A stretch of DNA of 64,000 bases. Source: Albifimbria verrucaria (taxonomy: Eukaryota; Ascomycota; Sordariomycetes; Hypocreales; Stachybotryaceae). The notes below the pieces were generated by a model that saw only the letters and a program-made list of their open reading frames with translations, searched no databases and was not told where the DNA came from. The stretch lies in the NCBI GenBank assembly GCA_020081605.1, contig JAHREC010000018.1:3906001-3970000 (forward strand). The letters run 5' to 3'. Shown in pieces: positions 37,980-49,381 of the stretch; positions within the stretch are counted from its first letter, which is position 1; the number at the start of each line of letters is the position of its first letter. Both the position numbers and the translations under genes were made by a program.

Positions 37980-38447
37980 GGTGGGCGATGCACTGGAGAA
38001 AGATGCGATAGTGTCACGCCCTCTGGAGCAGCGAAGCCAAGTGATAGCCGGAGAGCTTCGTCAATCATGGGGGACCCGGATATGTGACGGAGCGATGGCG
38101 ACGCTAACCAGCCAGACCACCCTGAATCGGAAGCGGCAGAAACTCACCGCCCGCGAGCCACGACGCCGGACGTCAGCTGATATGTCCCGTGACCTGCAGC
38201 TCTGACGTCCCACTCCTGCAAACACACCATCCAATTAAAAATTGTAAAATCTCAAGCGTGCCCCACCAATTCCCTTCCTCGTCCAACGCAACTTTCCTCC
38301 AAACCCTAGGGCAACTTTTCACCCAAATCTTCTTCTAAATTCCTTGAAGCCTACGATCCATCGCGACAAGGACGGTCACGGTCGAGGCTGAAATTCTTCT
38401 AACACAACTCGTCGACACACTTCGCACATTCCTCGAAGATCATCAAG
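37980..38447. promoter_or_regulatory. Divergent GOS1 / RPL35 promoter
   Basis: A 468-bp gap. A CAATTAAAAATTGTAAAAT stretch near 38232 and a pyrimidine-rich segment before the RPL35 start are the only marked features. Confidence 0.55.
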
Positions 38448-39277
38448 ATGGTGAGTCACTGTCCTCCCCTTGAACCGTCCCTGGACCTATCCGGTATCCC
38501 CAATGGCCGCTGCCATTTGCACGCACGGCACCCCTCTTGAACACGATTCTGGAATATCTTCAAAATTTCGATCTCGAAAACGCACCAACACCGCTCCTTG
38601 GCGACGTCTTCGATTTCCGTCTTTTGTCTCGCGCTGCCTCGTTTCTGTTTGGACGGATACGCTGGGGAAATTTTTGTCACGAGGATTTCGATGTTGGAAG
38701 AGACCATGTTGCTGACTTGGGATGTAGTCGTCGGGCAAGGTCAAGGCTGCCCAGCTTTGGGGCAAGAACAAGGATGAGTTGACCAAGCAACTCGGCGAGC
38801 TCAAGTCGGAGCTGGGCCAGCTCCGCGTCCAGAAGGTCGCTTCGTCCGGCACCAAGCTGACCAAGATGTGAGTTTGCACCACCTCCCCAGGGTTCAAAAT
38901 TTTGGACTAGGCCAGAAGAAAAATTAAATCGAGGCCGTCGTGGAGAGCATTCTGATACTAACCTGCTCAATTTACAGCCACGACCTGCGCAAGTCCATCG
39001 CCCGTGTCCTGACCATCATCAACGCCAAGCAACGCGCCCAGCTTCGTCTGTTCTACAAGAACAAGAAGTACGCTCCCTCGACCTCCGCCCCAAGCAGACC
39101 CGCGCCATCCGCCGCCGGTTATCACCTGAGGACAAGGCCCGCGTGCTGGAGAAGACCAAGAAGCGCAACGTGCACTTCCCCAGCGCAAGTTCGCTGTCAA
39201 GGTACGTCATGAAACAGCATAACCCCTCCTTCCGCCCGTTATCCTCCATGCTAACTATCCTGCCATAGGCTGCCTAA
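38448..39277 (+). CDS. RPL35: 60S ribosomal protein L35 (uL29)
   Basis: Exons are 38448-38450, 38728-38867, 38978-39201 and 39269-39277, 125 aa. The first coding exon is the ATG alone, followed by a 277-bp intron, a pattern common in fungal ribosomal protein genes. The protein reads MSSGKVKAAQLWGKNKDEL, then LRKSIARVLTIINAKQRAQL, and ends FAVKAA with the last two codons on a 9-nt terminal exon. It sits near the polypeptide exit tunnel, where signal recognition particle and nascent-chain factors bind. Two bases are missing: 39075-39077 (CCC; repair gives KKYAPLDLRPKQTRAIRRRL) and 39178-39181 (CCCC; repair gives VHFPQRKFAV). Both are in invariant regions. Confidence 0.96.
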
Positions 39278-40034
39278 ATGGCTTGTTTTTGCAGTTCTTG
39301 AAAGGGGTTGAGGGACGTCTGGGTAGAAGGAAACAGGGAAATTGGAGGCGTGGCGCTTGCTTTTTCCTCTCTAAACAAAAGGCTTCGAAACTTGCATCGC
39401 ATGGCTCCTGGGAATCTCGGTCTGACTTGTACTTATTTCCCGGTTTTGGGCCTCGTTCTAGGACGGGATGTCCATGATGGGCGTGCTAGGTTCAGCAGCC
39501 TGTAAAGAAAGAATGAGGTCATGATCAAAGTCCAGGGCTACGCCGCTTACATTGTGACATGTGCCAACTTCTCATCGTATACAGTGTAGCTGTATCTGCA
39601 TATACAGGTTGCGTTGATGTACTGTCCATGTGCTTGATAGGAATGCTTGATAAGAGTGCTGGCCAGATGTTTTGTCCACATCTCGGTCTGTCGCCCTCAA
39701 CTTCGCAGCCGAGCCATGATGAGAGTCACATGGGATGGGGGACGGATGTATAAGCGAGTTCACGTATCCAACTGCAGCGATACTCCATTAAACCGGACCA
39801 AAATTATGCGGAACTAACTGCCAAAGAGGCTACTACACACTCCAACGAATTTGAGAAAATGCCAATGTTAATGCCAATGGTGATACCAATGTTAATACCA
39901 ATACAACACCAATGCCGATGCCCTAGTCGTCATATCATTAGGCACAGAACGCTCATCATAAGAGTCGAATCAATGCGAATACTGTATCCCAGCCCTTCGA
40001 GATTTCCATGATTCTCGAATGATGTAACGCTGCG
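39278..40034. other. Convergent intergenic region with degenerate CCAATG repeats
   Basis: About 760 bp between RPL35 and the zinc-finger gene. It contains the short tandem repeat noted separately; otherwise no feature. Confidence 0.5.
39861..39923. repeat. Degenerate 12-bp tandem repeat (CCAATGTTAATG-like)
   Basis: About five imperfect copies, each starting with CCAAT, spaced 11-12 bp. It lies near the 3' end of the zinc-finger gene and shows no coding support. Confidence 0.7.
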
Positions 40035-41643
40035 TTAAACAAAAAAAATGAAGAAAAACCCTCCCAGAGAACGACAGGAGATACCAAACACCAAGCACCA
40101 ACCGTGCAGAACTGAACCTGTCCGCGTACGCCAGTCCCATTGCCAATACAAATGCCTAATCCCGTGATTACAGAGCCGTGGTACCGGTAGCAACTCCTTT
40201 CTCTCGTGCGTTTTGCGGTGGCGGCGCAGTTGGTCTTGGCGGTGAAAGTCCCTCCCGCATATCTGGCAAACGTGTGTACCCTTGACGTTGTGGGTTTTGC
40301 GATGCTTGGAAAGATTGGACGACTCGCCGAACTTTTTACCACACACCTCGCACTGAAGGGGCTTCTCTCCGGTATGTGTCCGCTGGTGCATGGTCAGAGC
40401 ACTTTGCTGCTTGAAAGCCTGATTGCAGCCAGGTACGGGACAACCCCACGGTTTTTCGCCCGTGTGCGTTCGCATATGTTGCTGAAGCGATTGCTTCGCT
40501 GACAACCATTGGTTACAGATGTGGCATTGCACGGGTTTGAACCCCGTGTGCACTTGGAGATGTCGCTCCAACTTACTCTTCTGAGTAAAGGGGTTAGCTC
40601 TTTCGCAATTGAGCCATTGGCAATGAAAACCTTCAGCGACCCGTTCTAGAGGCTGGACGTGTGCCTTTTACAATGGTCCTGGAGAGCGTTGTCATTCTCA
40701 CAGATTTCACCACAGATCTGGTCAGACATAGGGTCGGGCCTCCATTTGCACATGTAGACTGCATTTGAAGGTGGTTGAGAGGGTCCCGCATCCGGGTTAA
40801 CAAAGCTTGGGGCGGGACATTCCGCGGATGATAGAGATGCCGGCGTGGCACTAATGGACCGGGGCATGGAAAAGGTCGACATGGGCGTGGCTGGTATCGA
40901 GCTGGATGGCAGGGAAAATTGCCGTTGCCGCCGTAAATCGTTTGGTCAGCGTCGGGAAGTTGCTGGGTGTAAGGCCAAGAAACGTTCTGAGTTGAGCTCA
41001 GAGGCAAGTCGGTAGGAAAGAAGTTGTTGCTGTGGGAATTCATGTCGAGGGTGCTCAAGTAGCCCATCATTGCTGCCGCGTTCGCATCGCTTTGCCCAAA
41101 ATTGATATCTTCAAGACCATTGCTGTCGCCAAAGGGCTGAAGAATGGTGGACTGAGAGAGTTCGGGCTGTTGAAGGGCTTGATGGTCATGGCCATTGTGT
41201 TGGAAGTCATTGTGCTGGAGGTCATTGTGTTGGAGGCCATTGTGTTGGAGGCCACTATGGTGGGTATCATGTTGGTGGTGAACAAGCTGGTGAGGAGCAG
41301 CGTGCTGAGGATGGCCAGCTAATGTGCCACCGTGTTCGCTAGAAATAGTGAAGTAATTGCAGTTGGTGTCGGTGCAAGGGTGACTGGCTGCGAAGCAGGT
41401 CTCATCGCTGCAGAGGGCAACTTGGTCGACGCAAGTATCGTCGTGACAAGGAAGCATAGAGGGGCAGGCCTGGTCATGGCAAACGGCATCGGGCTGGCAG
41501 CCCTCGAAACTGCAAAATATTGCAAAGGCGTTTGGGGGAGCACAGGCGTCGTTGTCGCAGCAGACGCCGTCGCCCGTGTCACCACACTGGCTGGCACATT
41601 CATCGTGGTCGTGGGGCTCCTGGTCCTCGTGGGGAGGAGCCAT
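40035..41643 (-). CDS. C2H2 zinc-finger transcription factor, Zap1-like, with N-terminal Cys array
   Basis: Single exon starting MAPPHEDQEPHDHDECASQC. Residues about 29-95 hold six C-x4-C pairs at 11-12 residue spacing (for example CHDQAC, CHDDTC, CSDETC, CTDTNC). A Gln/His/Asn-rich repeat follows, then a Ser/Pro-rich linker. The C-terminal third has one degenerate and five C2H2 fingers joined by TGFKP or TGEKP linkers (CHICNQWLSAKQSLQQHMRTH is one). Finger order resembles Zap1/ZafA zinc regulators, so metal-responsive transcription is a reasonable inference, not shown. Breaks: about 40917 (TTTT/CCC run), about 40645 (CTC) and probably about 40205 in the tail. With the last one filled, the protein ends ATGTTAL at 40168 (492 aa); without it the frame runs to 40035. 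The finger after CQWLNC is two residues longer than canonical. Confidence 0.78.
41192..41268. repeat. Coding 15-bp minisatellite in the zinc-finger gene
   Basis: About five units of a 15-bp motif (CATTGTGTTGGAGGC-like on +). They encode a Leu-Gln-His-Asn-Gly/Asp repeat on the minus strand. The last copies are degenerate. Confidence 0.8.
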
Positions 41644-42000
41644 TGCGGAGGGTCTCCGGACTGGGGATAGTACTGGCCATCCATGGCTGGGGGTATCGAT
41701 GATGGCTAGCGATGGATGAAGCGGTGGTTTGCGAGGTTGTGCGCCTTTTGCTTGGAGGAAGAGACGCAAGCGCGTGAGCGTAGACGCAGGCGCACTGGCG
41801 GTCGCGAGCGAGCGAGCGAGGAGGGCTGCTGCTGTTGACGTCGGTGAGGTTTTCCGCCGAAAATGAGGACCCGGATGGCCGTGGCCTTTTTCCCATGGTC
41901 AGCGACGTTAATTACCACTTTTGGTTGGTGGGGAGGGAGCAGTACTTAACTTTTGGGAGGAGCTCAGTCAGGGCAGGCCCAGTTTGGGTCCAGTAAGGCA

Positions 42001-42030
42001 GGTAGGCTAGGGTAGGCTAGGGTAGGCTAG
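42001..42030. repeat. Perfect 10-bp tandem repeat, three copies
   Basis: GGTAGGCTAG is repeated three times without a mismatch, about 360 bp upstream of the zinc-finger gene start. Confidence 0.85.
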
Positions 42031-42122
42031 ACCAGACCAATGGAGGGGTTGATTGGTTGCTTGGTTGTCTGTCGAGTTGGGATGTACCTTATGTTCCAGT
42101 ACCGTAGACTACCTATCTACCT

Positions 42123-42133
42123 TACCTTAGGTA
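42123..42133. repeat. Copy 2 of TACCTTAGGTA element
   Basis: The exact 11-mer core is flanked by further TACCTT, GTAGGTACC and ACTTACT fragments between 42085 and 42150. Confidence 0.7.
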
Positions 42134-42267
42134 GTAGGTACCTTACTTACTCCGGAGCGTTGAACGTTGCAACTGAAGTGACTTAAAGGAAGGTAGGGTT
42201 AAATTAGGTCGTGTAGTATGTAACCGTCGTACATACAAGGGAACGGGAGAGATAGATCCTCAAGGGA

Positions 42268-42320
42268 AGTCGAGTCGAGTCGCACCAACTCGACTCAAGT
42301 TGAATCGACTTGAATCGAGT
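42268..42320. repeat. Cluster of TCGAGT / ACTCGA hexamers
   Basis: GTCGAGTCGAGTCG is followed by AACTCGACTCAAG, then ATCGACTTGAATCGAGT, so direct and inverted copies alternate over about 50 bp and could form hairpins. Confidence 0.7.
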
Positions 42321-42764
42321 AAAATCGCCCAATGTTGAATGGGTTGATATGTAAACGGGAAGATGCGACCAGAGCTGGGAAACCTGTTCCTATATATGCC
42401 CAAAAATCAGTGAAATTACTACCAGCAACTTTTTGTTTGAAACAGGATGCCAACATATACTTTTCTCAAAAGCTGCAGCATGAATGTTTCTTTCCAGGTC
42501 TTATCGCCCAACAATGTTGGCTCTGGCCCTGTCAGGATGGTGGACATTGTGCCTGCTAATTGATATCCCATCACTCTAGGGCGTGGGACAGAGCGTTCCT
42601 GGGTGTGTACCGCTGAATAATGCAGATGGGTGGTCATACGTAGTGAGAAACTTTTTCTGTGGCAGAATTTAATTTTCTGGAGTGCTTGCGCAGCCACTTT
42701 CATGATATCCCATGGTTGGAGGATCATGTACGCCGCAATACAATTTGACGTCGTTAAGTTGTGA

Positions 42765-42808
42765 TAAAAAAAAAGAAGAAGAAGAAGAATAATAATAATA
42801 AAAATAAA
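42765..42808. repeat. Microsatellite: poly-A, (GAA)n, (AAT)n
   Basis: Nine A, then about five GAA, then about four AAT units, compound and uninterrupted. Confidence 0.9.
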
Positions 42809-43738
42809 CACCACAAATATCTTACTTACGCTAGATGATATGATAAAACAATACACCGTATATTCTCAGAGTATCAGATAATGCTAGGGTTCTTTGTCCA
42901 TGCTTTATTTGCTTGTTGGAGCTCAGGATCGTGTGATAAACAAGCACTGTGATTTTGTTACATGCCAGGGACATATTCCTTTCTTCTTTCTCTATCCCTT
43001 ACTTTTCCCTTGCAGTATCGCTTGAAAGCGAAAGCTAAAATTCAAACGGCTTTCTGTAAAGCGTAAAAGTTCTCCAAAACACTTGATATTGGGCTATTCT
43101 TGAAGGGTTGTATCAATTATACGATGCGTTTTAGTTTGGCCAAATTTGAGATTTTCTCTCCCTGTTTGGCGGCTCTTCAGACGAATGAGAGCATGGGGCT
43201 GATCTAGATCTGCCCAAACAGGCAAGGCAGGTCGGGTACGTACCTTGGCCGTTATAACGCATACTAGACTATGGCTTGGGCCGCCTGTTACCTTCGCTAC
43301 CAAAGGGTCCTGTATCCGGTATCCCCAGCTGTCAGGTGGGGGTGGAGACTGTGTTTTGCATCATTGCACCGTGCGGACCGTGGGAATTCGTCGCACTATA
43401 TGCACTGTGCATACTTCCGGTCGGTACCTTCGACATCATCGCCAACCAACCACCGACAGACTCCGATTAACCTTCAGTCTGCAACGCATTTGCATTGCAT
43501 CCTGCTCTGTACAATTTGCACGTTCTAAAGAGCACATAGTTTAACGGGATTGTTACTAACTAACGACGTTACCCCGTGTCCAGCCAACAAGCTCCTTGCA
43601 GCGAAAATCCAAGAAGGAGTAATCTTTCATGAGCCATATCCACCGGTAACCTTCCGACAACGACGCTCATTCCCCCGATCTCCGGATCTTCGCCCCCTTG
43701 CCTCTCCCAAGCAGCGCGGCCTGTGCCCTTCGTTCATT

Positions 43739-44381
43739 ATGGGTAATTGCTGTGGCAAGCCGGAATCGGAAAACTTCGCTCAGCCTGGGCGCCCCTGGGC
43801 TCTGCGCCGCCCGAGGCCCCCAAGACTGCTCCGGTCCCTAAGAAGGTTGGAGGTCCTGCTCGCACTCTAGGTGGTGCCGAAGCTGGCGCTTCCGGCCCGG
43901 AGGACGCCCGGAGGAAGGCTGCTGAAGCTGCTGAGGTAAGTTGGCTGCCGTATTGCCCACGTCTCGAGCCCTCCGCATCCCTCTCCGGCCTCAAGCACAG
44001 AAGCCTCCATCCCCGCCTCCCAATACTGAAATAAATATCGCCCTGTGCCAAGGCTTCATATGGCCTCGTAACCAACCTCCCTCTCTCTCTCTCTCTTACA
44101 CCCAACACTTCTTGACCCACCCAGAGAAACCTATCCCAAAAAGAAAATACCAAGCTCTCACTCACAGACACCACCTTCAATCACGCCTCCTGCTGACATC
44201 AAGTTTCACCCGCTCCGGCCAGGCCCGCGCAAACTCATCCAACAAGGGCCGCGGAAAGCTACAAACTCAGCTCGCGGCACAAAAGAAGCAGACTAGGAAC
44301 GACACTCTCAAAGACGCCAGTCAACAAGAGCTGCGTGCTCGTGATGCCGCCGATGCAGCAGAGGCCCGTAACTGGAATTAA
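43739..44381 (+). CDS. Small protein with N-terminal dual-lipidation motif (MGNCCGK)
   Basis: Exons are 43739-43935 and 44223-44381, 118 aa. It starts MGNCCGKPESENFAQPGRPL. Gly2 with following Cys4 and Cys5 is a strong myristoylation plus palmitoylation pattern, so membrane anchoring is likely. The rest is Ala/Lys/Arg-rich and predicted helical (ARRKAAEAAEARAN; QLAAQKKQTRNDTL), ending AARNWN-like. Related short proteins with the same start are found in other filamentous fungi, but I know no function. One base is missing at 43792-43795 (CCCC for CCCCC); repair joins RPLGSAPPEAPKTAPVPKK to the rest. The 287-bp intron carries GCTGAC before its CAG acceptor. Divergent from the Zap1-like gene. Confidence 0.75.
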
Positions 44382-45119
44382 TTTCTCTCGAGAAGCAAGT
44401 CGAAGCCTGATCTCTCCTGGTGATGAGCGGAGCCCCTGAACCTTCTTTCGAAAAGTCATGGGGCAAAAACACAACCCCTTCGCTGTTCGCACGCCTCGCC
44501 ACCGGATTTCAGCCGTAGGGTGGAAGAGCCACACAGAGCACGAATATGTTGGAGCCTCCTCCACGTGCGAAAGTGAGGCAGACTAAGTTCCTGCAGCTTC
44601 ATTGATTTCACTATATCCTTATGCAAGCATGAGTAGCAATCGATTCCGCGGAAAGGTAGTTGTCAACCTCTGTGGGTCCGTTTTAGTACAGCGGAAACCT
44701 AGATGTGTCAAGGCGGCTCCCTCGCGGGTGGATAGCATATTGTTTGCTCAAGAGGTTTCCCTGCTGCATCTTTGTGAGCAAGTTTGCCGCTCAGTTGTGG
44801 GAGTTTTTGGTGGTTTCTTTTTGGTAGTTTGGTTTCAGCTTTGGATACAGCCTGGCGAGTTCAGTCCCAAATTTATATCTTCATTTGGCTAGAGTAATAG
44901 CGGTACAGGTGCAAAATGTGTTATCCTTCTGTTGCGAATACGCCCATTCAAGTTTCCCAATGTCCCCTTTTTTGCATGCCTAGAATCCACAGATAACCTC
45001 CTTGAACCGTTTCAAACGCCTGGCAAAAGTCCGACAACACCCATTACATGCAGACCAGGCCACGCTCATGCTCCCAAGGCACAATCTCTTTACATCTCGT
45101 TCCGTCAAAGGCCCATGCT
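44382..45119. other. Convergent intergenic region, MGNCC gene and PRP5 3' sides
   Basis: About 740 bp between two stop codons. No gene or repeat supported. Confidence 0.5.
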
Positions 45120-48100
45120 TTACGTGACAACGTACCTGCCGCTCGCAGGTGCCCTGCTGTCTGCATCTGCCGCTGCGATCGTCCCTCTCTAAGCAAACGA
45201 GTCAGCTCGTTAAGAGCAGACCCAACCACCACCTCGGTATCACCCTCAATAAGAATATATAGCTTGGGCTCGGCACCAGGTGGCACTTCTTTGTTGGGTG
45301 GGTAAAATGTGCCCTTGGTTGTGATGGAGGTGCCCGTGGCTTCGAGAATCTTGGCCACATTGGTGCGGTTCGTGACAGCCCACCTGGCTTTTTGTGGGAA
45401 GTCGTTGATCTCCAACGTTGCATGGAAGGCACCGGCGTCTGGTCCCTTGTTGTCGATGGGTTGGCCAGCCCGGAGTTGACCAGCTTTGCCGAGACGGCTG
45501 TTGATGGCACTGACGGCGGAGCTGACCTTGTCGAGGGATCCTTGACCTTGTCTCCAGACGCTGCCGCGGGTTCGCTGGCTCGTTGAGTAATCTTGACCTC
45601 GGGTATCTCAGGCTTGGAAGTGTCGCGGGCTTGCACTCCTGATGCAGCTGCCCTGATAGCGTTAAGCGCCTTCTCGGCCTTCTCTTCCTCTTTCTTGTTG
45701 TCCTCCTTTTCGTCCTCTTCTTCCCCTTCGGCCTTGTGGGTCTTGCGCTCTCTCAGGCGAGCAGCTTCACGTTCTTGATCGAGACGGTCAAGACCCTTGC
45801 CACCAAAGCCAGATACATCCTTGGCCTTGCCAGACTTCACCTTTTCTCGGTGTGATTTTCGCATCTCGTCGAGGCGCTCAGGAACAGGCTGTTCGCTCTG
45901 CTCAAGTGCCTTGGCAATACCAACCGCACAGTTCTCTTGCTCGGGAGTCACAAACGTAACGGCTACACCGGTATTACCGGCACGACCAGTTCGGCCAGCT
46001 CTATGTACGTAATCCTCGAGATGATTAGGAGCATCATAGTTGATGACGAGCTTCAACTGCTTGACATCAAGACCACGTGCTGCTACAGATGTTGCGATCA
46101 AGATTGGCACAACACCCTTTTTGAAATCGGAAATTGTTGAATCTCGGTCGACTTGATCCTTGCCTCCGTGAATGGACATGCATGGATAACCTTTCATCAT
46201 GAGTTCTTTGAGTAGATCATCGGCCTTTTCTTGGCGTTCCACGAATATCAAGGACCGCGCATCCTCGTCTCGATCGTAAAGCTCACCAAGAAGCTCAAGG
46301 ACACGCAGGAACTTGGTGTTCTCCTCACGAACTTCAACAATCTGCTCGATTTCCTTGGCCACAACACTTCGTCCGCCAACCGTTATTTCAATAGGGCTCT
46401 TGAGAACCTTCTTGGTGAGTGAGTCGATGATACGCGGCATAGTGGCTGAGAAGAGAATTGTTTGCTTGTCGGGTCGCATATTTGCAAAGATTTTCATAAC
46501 CTGAGGCTCAAAGCCCATATCGAACATGCGGTCTGCCTCATCCAAAACCACGTATGAAACTCTGCGCAAGTTGGTAACTCGACCCTGGTTGGCTGCCAGA
46601 AGGTCGATCATGCGACCTGGGGTGCAAACGATGATTTCGGCACCTCGCTTCAAATCTGCAATCTGCTCTCGAATGGGAGCTCCACCATACGCACAAACTG
46701 CTCGTAAACCCATAGACTTGAGGAATGGCTTGCAGTCGCGATGGATCTGTGTTGCTAGCTCGCGGGTTGGCGTCATGATGAGACCTATAGGGCCATCCGT
46801 GTCCCTCAAAGGTGGCTGGTCCTTGATGTGTCGGAACATGGGCAAGAGGAACGCTACCGTCTTTCCAGAACCTGTCTTTGCCACTCCGACAACGTCTCGA
46901 CCGGACATCAGTGCTGGGATGGCTTGCATCTGAATGGGTGTTGGCTTCTCATATCCCAGAGAATCAATGACATCCAGAGTCTGTCGAGTGAGGCCACAGT
47001 GTGCCCATTTCTGCACTGGTTTAGGAACATCCTTGCCATTGACCTTGATTCCGTCAAGCTCTAGTCGCAAGTCCGCCAGTTCAGCCTCGGTAAGTGAACT
47101 CAATTCTGCGGGTTCAACCCAGAAATTCTTCCTGATAGGCACCATCTCTACCTTGGAGTAATCAACGGTAGGAATGTCTTTCTTTTACGCTTATTCGTGA
47201 TAGCAAGAAGTGCCTTGGCGTCTTCGTTACCGTCCGCGTTGAATGCGAAGTCATCGTCACTGAAGTACGCTTCGGGCTCTTGAGCTTTCTTCGTCGTGGA
47301 CGGTCTGTTGGTTGGCTTCTTTGCTTCCGTCTGGTTTAGGCCAGACATGAACGCATCAAGAGGATCTACTTCTTCTTCTTCTTCTTCGTCAACATCCATT
47401 GACTCCTCTGGCACTGGTTCGACCTTAACTCCATTCGTAGTACTCTCGCCATTTGCATGCGATTCTGTGTCTACCTCAGAGGGCTTCTCTGTAGCTTCCT
47501 GAAGATTATCTTGTGGGTTCTCGTTTTCAGCTTGGAGCCGTCTCTCATGCGCAGCGCGAGCAGCGGCGGCAGCCTCCTCTTCAGTCTCTGCGAAGTTATC
47601 ATCGTCGGATTCACCACCCTCGTCTTGGTCAGCATATGGAGTGTTGTCTGTCTCAACAGGGAGAGCGGGCAACTTCGTGAGCTTGCGCTTTGTAGTCTCC
47701 TCTTCATCCAAATCAAGCTTGCGCTTGCTTGGGAGCTTCTCACCATCGGCAAGGGACTTGCTAAACCCAAATCCCCAGTTTTCGCACGGTTTGCCGGCAG
47801 GGCGGACGCTTCATATATTGATTTAGCGGCGTCGGACTTAGAATATTTGACAAAGTACATACCGATAGTGGACTGTTTGACTGGAGCCGTCACGGGCCCT
47901 GAATGGCTCTGGAATGAACCAAGCACCTGTTTTGCGGGTTCCTGCGACCTTGTGGCGGCTGACTTCTTAGCAATCGCTTTGGGGTCGAACTTGCCAGCAT
48001 AGGGCGTAGCCGGAGACGCATCGCCGGAAGTCTCTTTGGGTGTAGGAGATGCAACGGAGGGTGTAGTGGGAGACGCTGCGGCGGCTGGAGATCCCACTCC

Positions 48101-48904
48101 CGCTTTCTTGTCCATCTCGGCGAGAAGGTTCCTCGTCTGACTTGGGTTAACTTCCTTCTGCTGTTGACTTTCGGTGGCCTTCTTCTTCTTCCATTCTTGC
48201 AACTTAGCCAGACGCTCTGCCTTTATTTGGTCGGCTTGGTTGGCGCTCGGAGTGGGTTTAGGTGCCTGTAATAGCCGGTCAGAACCATACAACATGGTGA
48301 CAGGAGAGCTTCGTACGGAGTCATTGCTGGGCTTAGCACCGTCGACAGGAGGTGGGTTACGTGTGCGGGCATCATCACGAGCGCTTCGAGCCTGGGGGTC
48401 AGCTGTATCGTCACGACGCCCAGCGGCCCTGTCCCGAGAATCGTCTCGTCTTCTGCGATCTCTGTCACTGTCACGACTGCGGTTTCTTCGGCGTTCAGGA
48501 GATCGAGGCCGCTCATTGTAACGGTCTCGGGACCTACGCCTATCCCTATCGCGATGGTCGCGGCGCGCATCTCTGTGATAGTCGTCATCTCGCCTGTCTA
48601 CGGACCGTTCTCGTCGTCGATACTGGTCGCGATCACGACGTCCGCGATCTCTGTCCCTATCACGGTCGCGGTCGCGGTCACGATACCTATACTGTTCATC
48701 GGTACGGTGGTTAGAGCAGAGGCGACGGGGTAGCGGGCGGTGGTGGTAGCTCACGTCAGGGCTGCGCGACCTTGAGCGACGGCGATAGTCCCTCCCATCA
48801 TCTCGGCGATCCCTATCGCGGCGTTCATCATCTTTGCGGGGACGACGCGAGCTATGGTGGCTGCCTGCAGGACTTGGTGAGCGCGACTCTCTCGGACGAG
48901 CCAT
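45120..48904 (-). CDS. PRP5: DEAD-box RNA helicase Prp5
   Basis: About 1244 aa. The N-terminus is a long Arg/Asp/Ser region (RS/RD repeats). An acidic segment follows, then the helicase core: Q-motif region [16 protein letters not shown], motif [27 protein letters not shown], and [10 protein letters not shown]. The C-terminal domain ends [13 protein letters not shown]. Prp5 uses ATP to remodel U2 snRNP and allow pairing with the branch site, displacing Cus2. One 54-bp intron (47809-47862, GTATGT to AAG) is inferred and also reads through in frame, so it is uncertain. Four bases are missing: 47779-47782 (TTTT), 47183-47186 (TTTT), 45535-45537 (GGG) and 45183-45185 (CCC). With these filled, total length is a multiple of three. 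Divergent from the HCNGP-like gene. Confidence 0.94.
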
Positions 48905-49381
48905 TGTTGTGGTCTCGTAGGCTCAGCGAAACCACTACGGTGGTGAGTAGGTAGTCACTACTTTTTCTGCGCCGCTAGGTGAAATGGTAGGATCGGCGCG
49001 TATCCTCGAGCGGGAAAAGAGAGGAGGGTCGAGTGTCGATTCGATCGTGGTATACCAGCTCCACGCAAGCAATGCCAGGGTTATGCAGGGGCGAAGCTCC
49101 CGATGAAGCTGGGTGTGGAGGTGCAAAAGACTGGAAGCTGCCACAAACTTTCGATGTTGCGGGCTCCTGCACAAGGTACGGTACGAAGTAGGAAGTACTG
49201 ACTCTTAGACTCACTCAGGCAGGCTTAGGCGGGCTTTCCCGAGGTTCTGCCTCCTGCCACCACAGCGCTGGTGACGTTAGATGATGCGCTAAGCCGACTT
49301 GGGTTTCATGCAAGCAACGTCAATTGCTCCAACTTAGAACCCTCCCAAAACAGTCACGATTGCACATATCAGGTCGAAGGT
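48905..49381. promoter_or_regulatory. Divergent PRP5 / HCNGP promoter
   Basis: A 477-bp gap between two genes linked to splicing. No named motif or repeat recognised. Confidence 0.55.

Larger units (their letters stand above)
41644..43738. promoter_or_regulatory. Repeat-rich divergent region, zinc-finger gene / MGNCC gene
   Basis: About 2.1 kb and the most repeat-rich intergenic DNA in the window. It has a 10-bp tandem repeat (42001-42030), a TACCTTAGGTA element (42123-42133), a TCGAGT/ACTCGA cluster (42268-42320) and a poly-A/GAA/AAT microsatellite (42765-42808). GTACGTACCTT occurs near 43236-43246. Pyrimidine-rich DNA lies just before 43739. No other gene supported. Confidence 0.6.

Noticed and set aside
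41644..42150. Zinc-responsive element (ACCTTNAAGGT) for autoregulation of the Zap1-like gene
   Set aside because: Only a shorter variant with different spacing (ACCTTAGGT) is present, and it also lies before unrelated genes.
42765..42808. Repeat tract considered as CRISPR or satellite
   Set aside because: It is a compound microsatellite; no spaced direct repeats with unique spacers exist in the window.
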